Made by a program: the position numbers and the translations under genes
Source of the DNA: Hyphomicrobiales bacterium
Lineage (GTDB): Bacteria; Pseudomonadota; Alphaproteobacteria; Rhizobiales; Beijerinckiaceae
Length of the DNA: 6,152 nucleotides
Reading direction: 5' to 3'
Assembly: GCA_947374125.1 (NCBI GenBank)
Contig: CANCAR010000164.1
Span: 1 to 6,152 of the forward strand
Shown: positions 1 through 5,784 of the stretch, in pieces
Numbering within the stretch: the first letter of the stretch is position 1
How the letters are laid out: every line of letters starts with the position of its first letter
The notes under the pieces: model-generated
What the model saw: only the letters and a program-made list of their open reading frames with translations
What the model was told of the DNA's origin: nothing
The model's database searches: none

Positions 1-353
1 ATAATCGCCAACTCATGCCAGAGATTGGCCTCTATCGCGTGCCAAAAGTGCTTTAAGCCGGAACAACCTAGTTCGCACCGGATTTTACGTGTACCGGTAA
101 CAAAGCCGAGATAGAGGCTGATTTCCTGCCATCCCCAAGCCAGCAACCCTGCGGTGAAGGCGATGTATACCGATGCCGTATCCGTCCCATTCGCCGTGTT
201 CTGTAAGGCGACGAAAGCGCCAAACAGAACAAAGGTCGAGCCAAGCATGCTCCATTTGAACGTCTTGTTTGGGAGATTATCCAAAAAGAAAATCACCCCG
301 GTGGTAAACCACCAGATAAACAAGGCCGCAAGGACGGGAAGTCCGTAGTGCAT
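1..353 (-). CDS. puhE: PuhE, photosynthetic complex assembly protein 2, N-terminal part (partial at window edge)
   Basis: The frame starts at ATG 353 and stays open to base 1, giving 117 codons plus two bases. The visible sequence opens MHYGLPVLAALFIWWFTTGV, followed by FLDNLP and TFKWSMLGS (31-39), then YIAFTAGLLAWGWQEISLYLGFVTG (63-87), and ends at HFWHAIEANLWHELAI. The WWFTTG, WGWQE and HELAI motifs are characteristic of PuhE, a multi-pass inner-membrane protein. Loss of PuhE in R. capsulatus alters bacteriochlorophyll levels and core complex assembly. Membrane helices are visible at about 4-23, 36-53 and 62-84, with a fourth likely beginning after 104. Two cysteines (C93 and C97) sit in the loop after helix 3. 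The family is usually over 200 residues, so more than half is outside the window. Position after acsF is the standard one. Confidence 0.9.
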   Translation of the reverse strand, partial: MHYGLPVLAALFIWWFTTGVIFFLDNLPNKTFKWSMLGSTFVLFGAFVALQNTANGTDTASVYIAFTAGLLAWGWQEISLYLGFVTGTRKIRCELGCSGLKHFWHAIEANLWHELAI

Positions 354-361
354 CGGTGTTA

Positions 362-365
362 TCCT
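362..365 (-). promoter_or_regulatory. Ribosome binding site for puhE
   Basis: AGGA is placed 8 bases before the ATG at 353, within the 21-base acsF-puhE spacer. It supports this ATG as the puhE start. The spacer has no inverted repeat or T-run that could be a terminator, so puhE is probably read from the same transcript. Confidence 0.6.
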
Positions 366-374
366 GCTCTTTCC

Positions 375-1442
375 TTACCAGGTCGGGACGAGACGAATCT
401 CAGCCCCCAACTCGTTCTTCTTGGCCGGAATCATATACAAACGCAGGAAGGTAAACCCTGCAGCCGCAGCGGTTGCAACCTTGTTCACCTTTGCACGCAG
501 ACCGCCCTTCGCCTGAATCTTAGCTGAGGCTTCGCTGATCTCTTTCAACCGATCAAGCCCGGCGAAGAACGCGGGATGGTCGATGTCGAGTTCCAGCGGG
601 AAGGTCTGACGAGAGATTTCAGTCGTGATCTGGAAGACTTTATAGTCGTAATCCTTGATGTCGACGCCGAGTGCCTCGTGGAAATAAGGGCGCTGATGGT
701 CGCGGACATACATCGTCGCGAAAACGGCGAGCAGGAAGAATTTCACCCAATATTTATTGACGCCCTTCAGCAGGTGCGGATTGGCGCGCATCAACAGCGC
801 AAACGCCTCGCCATGGCGGAACTCGTCATTGCACCACTTCTCAAACCATTTGAAAATGGGGTGGAAGCGACGGTCCGGATTATTCTGCAATTGCCGGAAA
901 ATCGTGATGTAGCGGGCATAGCCAATCTTCTCGGACAGATAGGTCGCGTAGAAGATGAATTTTGGCTGGAAGAAGGTATATTTCTTGGCCTTCGTCAAAA
1001 AGCCGAGATCGATACCGATCTTGAAATCTTTCAGCGTGTCATTGATGAACCCGGCATGGCGGGATTCATCGCGTGCCATGAATTTAAAGAGCTCGCAAAT
1101 ATCTGGATTGGTACCGCGCTTGCGCATTTCAGAATAAAGAATGCAACCGGAAAACTCGGATGTCAGCGAGGACACGAGAAAATCGACGAATTCCTTGCGA
1201 AGCCCCTCAGGCAAATCGTCAAGCGATGTCTCGTCCCACTCTTCGGAACGTTTGAAATGCAGTTTATTGGGATCGGACCGCATTTCGGCAATCAGCTTGT
1301 CCCATTCCTCGCGCACAGGCGACACGTCAATGCGGTCAAGCGCGTCAAAATCGGTGGTGTAAAAGCGCGGGGACAGCACCGTGCTCTCCTGCGCCATACG
1401 GGCCGTATCCTTGGCAGAAATACTCAGTCTTTCGATGGTCAT
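375..1442 (-). CDS. acsF: Magnesium-protoporphyrin IX monomethyl ester (oxidative) cyclase, AcsF
   Basis: The 355-residue di-iron enzyme uses O2 and electrons to close the isocyclic ring E, converting Mg-protoporphyrin IX monomethyl ester to 3,8-divinyl protochlorophyllide a. The rubrerythrin/ferritin-like four-helix core is clear: TSEFSGCILYSEM (94-106, with E96), DESRHAGF (125-132, E126xxH129), YLSEKIGYARY (168-178, E171), and NDEFRHGEAFA (205-215, E207xxH210). The two ExxH motifs plus the two further glutamates make a complete iron-ligand set. The LHFKRSEEWD segment (61-70) and RPYFHEALGVD (251-261) are typical of AcsF, and length fits the alphaproteobacterial family. The ATG at 1442 overlaps the bciE stop and has GGAG 7 bases upstream. 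It ends in TAA, the only complete gene here not ending in TGA, followed by a 21-base gap to puhE. Confidence 0.97.
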   Translation of the reverse strand: MTIERLSISAKDTARMAQESTVLSPRFYTTDFDALDRIDVSPVREEWDKLIAEMRSDPNKLHFKRSEEWDETSLDDLPEGLRKEFVDFLVSSLTSEFSGCILYSEMRKRGTNPDICELFKFMARDESRHAGFINDTLKDFKIGIDLGFLTKAKKYTFFQPKFIFYATYLSEKIGYARYITIFRQLQNNPDRRFHPIFKWFEKWCNDEFRHGEAFALLMRANPHLLKGVNKYWVKFFLLAVFATMYVRDHQRPYFHEALGVDIKDYDYKVFQITTEISRQTFPLELDIDHPAFFAGLDRLKEISEASAKIQAKGGLRAKVNKVATAAAAGFTFLRLYMIPAKKNELGAEIRLVPTW

Positions 1443-1738
1443 ACTTCTTCTCCCGAAAAGCTGAATTCAAACAATTCCATGAATTCTAAATCACCCGTCA
1501 GTTTAATCCACTGCTGCTCAATCCAACCAGCGCGACTGATCGTCGCTTGCCGCCGCTCAATGCGCGTCTCGCCATAAGGCACGCGGATTTCTTGGCCATG
1601 GACCAGCACTTCGTCGCCGGGACGAACCTTCACATCACCATCTAGCTCAACATGAGCCCCGAGGCTTTCAAACGTATTGACCACGTGGACGGTGCACATC
1701 ACGTCCTCGCGGACCTTTTTGCCAAATGGATTGAGCAT
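1439..1738 (-). CDS. bciE: BciE, small subunit of the aerobic Mg-protoporphyrin monomethyl ester cyclase
   Basis: The 99-residue soluble protein lies directly upstream of acsF and overlaps it by four bases (ATGA). In Rhodobacter sphaeroides the small gene in this place (between puhC and acsF) was shown to be needed for AcsF cyclase activity and named bciE; I assign this gene by position, size and general look. Visible features are the opening MLNPFGKKV, CTVHVVNTFESLGAHVEL (15-32), RPGDEVLVHG (39-48), an arginine-rich ETRIERRQATISRAGWI (57-73), and an acidic hydrophobic C-terminus. There is no membrane helix and no obvious cofactor motif. The RPGDEV and VHVEL parts suggest a beta-rich fold. 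The start has AGGAGGG 8 bases upstream (1747-1753) and forms TGATG with the puhC stop. The specific symbol is less sure than the presence of the gene. Confidence 0.8.
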   Translation of the reverse strand: MLNPFGKKVREDVMCTVHVVNTFESLGAHVELDGDVKVRPGDEVLVHGQEIRVPYGETRIERRQATISRAGWIEQQWIKLTGDLEFMELFEFSFSGEEV

Positions 1739-2196
1739 CAGCCCTGCCCTCCTGCACTTTTCAAGAACGTCTTGAATACATCCGCATTGGTATGGCCATA
1801 CGCGTCAAGGTCAAGCGTAACTTTGTTCTCCTCATCGATCAGCAACACCATGCCATTCGTCAGGATCTCCAAGCGCATGGGGGCCGTCAGCGATGCGCCG
1901 CTTTGCTTTCTGGCGCGCATCATCCCGCGCAAAAGACCCCGAAGGAAGCCATTTGTCCCGGGTGCAGCGATAGAAACAACGTCATTGGTGCTGGCATCGA
2001 ACACCCGCACGCTCCCATCGGTGGCGTCTTCAAACCGCAGGGTGCGACTTTCTGCCACTTGGGTTCTCACCAAATCGGTCAGCGCGGGCGCGGGCGATAT
2101 CCGCCCCATGGCAACCACAAAGATCGTGGCTGCAATCAACAAAGCCGCGCCATAAAGCGGAGCACGGGGAAAGCGGATGTCGACGGTCTGTTCCAT
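1738..2196 (-). CDS. puhC: PuhC, photosynthetic complex assembly protein
   Basis: The 152-residue protein fits PuhC, which in R. capsulatus (162 residues) is required for normal reaction-centre/LH1 core reorganisation and phototrophic growth. It has a short cytoplasmic N-terminus, one membrane helix at about 12-31 (APLYGAALLIAATIFVVAMG) and a periplasmic domain. That domain contains SRTLRFEDATDGSVRVFDA (50-68), the conserved GTNGFLRGLLRGMMRAR (80-96), and a C-terminal ETNG-like part with LTAPMRLEILTNGMVLLID (103-121). GAGGA lies 4 bases before the ATG at 2196, overlapping the end of puhB. Its TGA shares one base with the bciE start (TGATG). No lipobox or cleavable signal is visible, so the helix is probably an uncleaved anchor. 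Confidence 0.9.
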   Translation of the reverse strand: MEQTVDIRFPRAPLYGAALLIAATIFVVAMGRISPAPALTDLVRTQVAESRTLRFEDATDGSVRVFDASTNDVVSIAAPGTNGFLRGLLRGMMRARKQSGASLTAPMRLEILTNGMVLLIDEENKVTLDLDAYGHTNADVFKTFLKSAGGQG

Positions 2197-2203
2197 ACGA
2201 TCC

Positions 2204-2848
2204 TCAGGCTGTCACAACACTGGACGCGAAGCGAACCAATTTCCGCTCCGTCTGCATAGGAACTGTGGCCTTACCCTCAAGCGCGTCGCTTAAAAGACGG
2301 GCAACCGCCTGCGCATCGGGTATTGCGCGCAGCATCGGCTGCGGCTGCTTCAAGTGGAAGGGGCGAGCATGCGGCCACAAAATAAGCCATGCTAGACGAT
2401 CCTTACCCTTCATCTCTACCGGAATATCGCCAGCACCGGAGGCATAGGTACGCAATCCGGCATTCTCAATCAGCGAGAAGGGCAGATTGAGCGACATGGG
2501 CAGCGCCATACCAATCCGCAAAACGATACGCTTGGTTGTGATCGTATAAATCGTGGTGCGAGCACTGGCCCAAGCTAATCCTGCCAAAAGGCCACAAGCG
2601 ACGAGACCCAGCGGTACATACCAAAGCATTGGTTTTACTGCTTCAGTAACCGGCGCGCCGTCCAAGAGACGCAGACCGACGACGTAAAGGGTCAGCAGCG
2701 CGAAATAAACCGCGACTTTGCGAACATGGAAGGCGTGGACCGCCATATCCTGCCAGCGGGGAGAGCCCTGCCAGAGCATGCGCTCACCCTCTGGCAAAAC
2801 TTCGGGCAATCCTCTTACCGGATCAAAGTCGAAATCATCGTGGCTCAT
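2204..2848 (-). CDS. puhB: PuhB, reaction-centre assembly protein with PH-like (bPH2) domain
   Basis: The 214-residue membrane protein matches the PuhB family, which in Rhodobacter capsulatus is needed for efficient reaction-centre assembly; its length equals that of the R. capsulatus protein once called Orf214. The N-terminus PVRGLPEVLPEGERMLWQGSPRW (10-32) is the typical PuhB opening. Two membrane helices follow at about 43-61 and 75-95. A bacterial PH-like domain comes next, with the diagnostic YTITTKRIVLRIG (101-113) and LPFSLIENAGLR (122-133). The segment MKGKDRLAWLILWPHARP (146-163) is also typical. The ATG at 2848 overlaps the puhA stop (ATGA), with CGGAG 8 bases upstream. Seven bases separate its TGA from puhC. 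The molecular role (dimerisation or chaperone) is known only from mutant work in relatives. Confidence 0.93.
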   Translation of the reverse strand: MSHDDFDFDPVRGLPEVLPEGERMLWQGSPRWQDMAVHAFHVRKVAVYFALLTLYVVGLRLLDGAPVTEAVKPMLWYVPLGLVACGLLAGLAWASARTTIYTITTKRIVLRIGMALPMSLNLPFSLIENAGLRTYASGAGDIPVEMKGKDRLAWLILWPHARPFHLKQPQPMLRAIPDAQAVARLLSDALEGKATVPMQTERKLVRFASSVVTA

Positions 2849-3621
2849 GTCAGTGGCTCCGAACGTGCAGCCGTCGCGTAGAGATGGCCACCAGCGTAAT
2901 AGGCGCAGATTTTGTCTTCCTCGAGCCTTGTCACGAAATCTGAATTTTTGTGGCCAGGAACCTTGGCGAAATGCGCCGCTGTGATCGACCGAACGAGCAC
3001 TTCACGTTTGGAATAGCTGATGCGTGACATGGTCGTTGGCAGAAGCACGTTGCGCGGGCCGGAGGGTCCTGCCACCTCGATCTCGAAATAGCGGATAATC
3101 GCTTCAGCACGATCGAGCCACACATCCTTAACCGTACCGCCAACTTTACCGTCAAGACCGATCACCGGCATACCGCGCGGATCGGGATCGTTGTGATCGA
3201 TGTGCCAATCTGGCGCGGTGCGCAACGGAATGAGCTTCGGCGTGCCGTGGATCGTAACATCGGGGATGTCTCGACGCTCAGCATAAGCCGCTGGACCAAC
3301 GCCATCGATCATCGGATCACCATCGGGCACCAAAGGCGCACCGAGGAAGCCCGCGAGCGGTGTCGCTTCAATCGGGCGGGAATCATGCGGCTCGGCGCGA
3401 GGCGCTTTAACCGTCGTTCCATCCGCCAAGAGGAATGTCTTTGGCGATGGGATGGCAGGGAAACCCTGAACCTTAATCCCCGAAGAACGCTCGGATTCGA
3501 GCGGATAACCTTCGCGCTTGTCCTCTGCGTGAAGATAGTAAATCACCGCTGCGAGAAAACCCCAAAACAGATACAGCGTGATTTGGGCAACGTCGAAATA
3601 ACTCGTAATGGCTGCGTGCAT
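2845..3621 (-). CDS. puhA: Photosynthetic reaction centre H subunit
   Basis: The 258-residue H subunit caps the cytoplasmic face of the L/M reaction centre and carries the proton path to the secondary quinone QB. It has a short periplasmic N-terminus, one membrane helix at about 12-30 (AQITLYLFWGFLAAVIYYL), then the conserved EDKREGYPLE (33-42). The large cytoplasmic beta domain contains GDPMIDGVGP (101-110), DVWLDRAE (166-173) and LEEDKICAYYAGGHLYA (233-249). By remembered alignment to the Rhodobacter sphaeroides subunit, D170 and E173 match the proton-path residues Asp-H170 and Glu-H173. The HGH pair at the proton entry is only partly kept (H125 present, the next is T127). Length is close to the usual 255-260. 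The start was chosen by homology and the strong AGGGAGG. The stop overlaps the puhB start by four bases (ATGA). Confidence 0.97.
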   Translation of the reverse strand: MHAAITSYFDVAQITLYLFWGFLAAVIYYLHAEDKREGYPLESERSSGIKVQGFPAIPSPKTFLLADGTTVKAPRAEPHDSRPIEATPLAGFLGAPLVPDGDPMIDGVGPAAYAERRDIPDVTIHGTPKLIPLRTAPDWHIDHNDPDPRGMPVIGLDGKVGGTVKDVWLDRAEAIIRYFEIEVAGPSGPRNVLLPTTMSRISYSKREVLVRSITAAHFAKVPGHKNSDFVTRLEEDKICAYYAGGHLYATAARSEPLT

Positions 3622-3622
3622 G

Positions 3623-5089
3623 TCAGGCCTCCCTATACCCTTCAACCCGACCCTCTTCCCACTTGGGAGAAGGCCCAGTTTGCCGCGCGCGGCGGCTCTT
3701 GTCGGAACCCAGCAATGGGCCGACGACGAACAGCGTTGCAAAGAGCAACGCAATTTCTAAAATGAAAACGACGATATAACCCGTCGCAGGACCTTTGAGC
3801 GATGGACCAAAGGTGCCCGATTGTGCCGCCCGTGAGATAAGGTCACGGGTCACGCCGCTAAACGCAATGCTCACACCGGCACAGGTGGCCTGAACGCCTC
3901 CCCAAGTGCCGAGCAGAATTCCGCTCATCTTGCTATTGGCGAGCCCCATCGTTGTGGTTAGCGTACCAACCGAAAACAAGCCCGCCCCAATACCAACAGC
4001 AAAGGTGCCACTCCTGAACAGACCGACAGAGTCCGCCAAGGGCGACACAACCACAACGCCAAATGCGACGGCACCAAAAAGGAGCCCGATCGACGCCACC
4101 TTTAACGGTTCAATCTTCAGATTGAGCAGCTGTTCGGACAACATAAATCCGATCAACATGCCACCCGCAAGGATCGCCATCAAAAACGTAGTTTGCCCAA
4201 CGGCCATGCCAAAGACCTGCCCTGCAAAGGGTTCGAGAAGGATGTCCTGCATGTTGAAGGCCGCGGTTCCAAGACCAACCGCCACCATCAATCGGACAAA
4301 CCCAGGAATTTGAGCGAGCTTTAACCAAGCGTCGCGGAAATCTACATTCGCCTCTTGCTTTTCAAGGTCGACCAAACGGCGGCGAGGTTCCATCTGCCAC
4401 AACGCAATAACGTTGAAGATGATCGTCAGCATCGCCACGCCTTGGATCAATTGAATAAGCAGGATCTGGTTGAACGTTTTCAAAATGTAGCTGTAGGCCA
4501 CCGCACTGCCAACCATGCCAACAAGCAGCATGGTGAAAAGTAGCGCGACCACACGGGGACGAACATGTTCAGGGGCGAGATCATTCGCCAGCGCGAGCCC
4601 AGCCGTTTGGGTTGTATTTATGCCAGCACCAACGAGTAAGAAGGCTAACCCTGCGCCTAATTGTCCATAGATCATCGGACCCGTCGTATCGCCCGACAAG
4701 AGCAATAGCGCGAACGGCATAATGGCAAAGCCACCGAACTGCATCATCGTGCCGAACCAAATATAGGGCACCCGCTTCCACCCGAGCACCGATTTATAGG
4801 TGTCTGATTTATAGCCAATCAACGCGCGGAAAGGAGCAAAAACCACCGGCAGCGATACCATAAGACCAACGAGCCAAGCAGGCACAGCCAGTTCAACAAT
4901 CATGATGCGGTTGAGCGTACCGGTTAACAGCACGGTCGCCATCCCAATCGAGATCTGGAAGAGGGCCAGACGCAGCAATTTGCTAAGCGGCAATTCTTTT
5001 GTTGCGGCATCAGCAAACGGCAAGAACTGCGGGCCAATACGCTGCCAGCCCTTAATGATCTTGCCGTTGATGGTGAAGATGCGCTTCAT
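3623..5089 (-). CDS. lhaA: PucC/LhaA-family light-harvesting 1 complex assembly protein (MFS-like)
   Basis: This is a 488-residue polytopic membrane protein of the bacteriochlorophyll-delivery branch of the major facilitator superfamily (LhaA, PucC, Orf428). In Rhodobacter, LhaA supports LH1 assembly, and its place directly before puhA favours LhaA over PucC. About twelve hydrophobic segments are visible, at roughly 41-60, 68-92, 108-131, 140-162, 180-202, 208-231, 263-283, 298-318, 330-350, 358-382, 388-412 and 436-460. Family marks are GWKRVPYIWFGTM (103-115) and MQDILLEPFAGQVFG (280-294). A charged cytoplasmic loop, EPRRRLVDLEKQE, lies between helices 6 and 7. The ATG at 5089 overlaps the bchM stop (ATGA) and has AGGAG upstream. 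The last 18 or so residues (from about 471, TGPSPKWEEG onward) are polar and do not look like ordinary family sequence; they are encoded by a REP-like hairpin element. One base separates the stop from the puhA start. Confidence 0.93.
   Translation of the reverse strand: MKRIFTINGKIIKGWQRIGPQFLPFADAATKELPLSKLLRLALFQISIGMATVLLTGTLNRIMIVELAVPAWLVGLMVSLPVVFAPFRALIGYKSDTYKSVLGWKRVPYIWFGTMMQFGGFAIMPFALLLLSGDTTGPMIYGQLGAGLAFLLVGAGINTTQTAGLALANDLAPEHVRPRVVALLFTMLLVGMVGSAVAYSYILKTFNQILLIQLIQGVAMLTIIFNVIALWQMEPRRRLVDLEKQEANVDFRDAWLKLAQIPGFVRLMVAVGLGTAAFNMQDILLEPFAGQVFGMAVGQTTFLMAILAGGMLIGFMLSEQLLNLKIEPLKVASIGLLFGAVAFGVVVVSPLADSVGLFRSGTFAVGIGAGLFSVGTLTTTMGLANSKMSGILLGTWGGVQATCAGVSIAFSGVTRDLISRAAQSGTFGPSLKGPATGYIVVFILEIALLFATLFVVGPLLGSDKSRRARQTGPSPKWEEGRVEGYREA
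3628..3634 (-). promoter_or_regulatory. Strong Shine-Dalgarno sequence for puhA
   Basis: AGGGAGG reads 6 bases before the ATG at 3621 and lies inside the last codons of lhaA. It decides the puhA start. The puhA frame stays open upstream to an ATG at 3753, but that part reads through lhaA in another frame and does not resemble an H subunit, whereas MHAAITSYFDVAQ does. Confidence 0.8.
3640..3680. repeat. REP-like imperfect palindrome inside the lhaA 3' end
   Basis: On the plus strand the sequence has left arm CCTCTTCCC (3652-3660), loop ACTT, and right arm GGGAGAAGG (3665-3673). The arms match at 7 of 9 positions around a perfect CCCA-CT-TGGG core (3658-3667). Flanking CAACCCGACC on one side gives the overall look of the short extragenic palindromes of the CCCTCTCCC-loop-GGGAGAGGG type that are common in proteobacterial genomes. 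Here it is coding: it supplies the last residues of LhaA and sits about 30 bases before the puhA start. The family assignment rests on remembered resemblance, not on finding a second copy in this window. It could also fold into an mRNA hairpin near the puhA ribosome binding site. Confidence 0.5.
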
Positions 5090-5784
5090 ACCCGCTTCAA
5101 CTCCTGCGCTTTGGAGTGATAAAAGCCGCTGGTGATGTGCTGACTACGGCCCAGCTCCCAACCCGCAAATCGAGCATCGCGGTCGATGGATGTGGCAATA
5201 GCCGATGCCCGGTGGGGTACAATCCAAGGTGAACGGTCGCCGCGCGGAAACAGTTTTCCCACCGTCTGCATGGCACCCAAGAGTGGGGTCCAAGGCGCAT
5301 AACTGAAATGCACGCCAGAACGGCTCATCGCGGCAAACCGCGCGATCATATCAAGCATATCGGCGCGGCTGTAATGGATGACCGAATCCATCGCGACCAC
5401 GTGATCGAACGTGCCCAGCGAATGATCAATCATATCGCCCGCCAGAAACGCGATCTTTCCCTTGCCGAGCGTGGCTGGAAGTCGCTCTTTGGCGAGCTCG
5501 ATCAAGGTCGGGGAAAGATCAATCGCGGTAACATCCGCCCCGCGCTTGGCGGCTTCGACGGCTAACGCCCCAGTACCGCAACCGGCATCTAACAAGCGGC
5601 AGCCCTCGAGGTCGTCTGGGAGAAACGACAACAAGCTTGCCCGCATCCGGTCGCGGCCAGCGCGCACGGTTGCACGCACACCGCTAACCGGAGCGTCCGA
5701 TGTCAATCGTGACCAAGCCGCCGCTGCTGTGCGGTCGAAATAGGTCTCGATCTTGCTGCGACGTTCGATATATCCCGATGACAT
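5086..5784 (-). CDS. bchM: Magnesium-protoporphyrin IX O-methyltransferase
   Basis: The 232-residue product is a soluble or peripherally membrane-bound class I SAM-dependent methyltransferase. It methylates the ring-C propionate of Mg-protoporphyrin IX to give the monomethyl ester, the substrate of the AcsF cyclase encoded downstream. SAM motif I, LLDAGCGTG, is at residues 64-72. The acidic end of strand 2 is D89 in AIDLS, GD follows at 116-117, and the BchM-like MDSVIHY is at 132-138. The N-terminal YFDRTAAAAWSRL segment (about 15-27) and the C-terminal GFYHSKAQELKRV are also typical of BchM. Length is normal for the family. The start at 5784 has an AGGA 8 bases upstream inside the end of bchL and forms TGATG with the bchL stop. 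The stop overlaps the lhaA start by four bases (ATGA). Other SAM methyltransferases are unlikely given the bchL-lhaA context. Confidence 0.96.
   Translation of the reverse strand: MSSGYIERRSKIETYFDRTAAAAWSRLTSDAPVSGVRATVRAGRDRMRASLLSFLPDDLEGCRLLDAGCGTGALAVEAAKRGADVTAIDLSPTLIELAKERLPATLGKGKIAFLAGDMIDHSLGTFDHVVAMDSVIHYSRADMLDMIARFAAMSRSGVHFSYAPWTPLLGAMQTVGKLFPRGDRSPWIVPHRASAIATSIDRDARFAGWELGRSQHITSGFYHSKAQELKRV

Noticed and set aside
91..105. TGT...ACA pattern as a PpsR/CrtJ regulator site
   Set aside because: The spacing between TGT and ACA is about 7 bases rather than the 12 expected, and it lies within puhE coding sequence. I saw no convincing site elsewhere by eye.
576..1577. Long plus-strand open frame (333 codons) antisense to acsF and bciE
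   Set aside because: It mirrors two well-identified genes on the other strand, has no recognisable domain or convincing ribosome binding site, and its composition is what a shadow frame gives.
1652..2259. Two overlapping plus-strand open frames opposite puhC and bciE
   Set aside because: They conflict with each other and with two recognised genes; no supporting motif.
3651..3673. Hairpin at the end of lhaA as a transcription terminator
   Set aside because: The stem is imperfect, there is no T-run after it on the minus strand, and puhA begins within about 30 bases with strong translation signals; a repeat element is the better reading.
3622..3753. Possible 44-residue N-terminal extension of PuhA from an ATG at 3753
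   Set aside because: The extension is lhaA read in another frame, does not look like an H subunit, and the ATG at 3621 has a strong Shine-Dalgarno and begins the canonical N-terminus.
3193..3765. Plus-strand open frame of 190 codons opposite puhA and the end of lhaA
   Set aside because: Arginine-rich shadow of real genes with no family resemblance.
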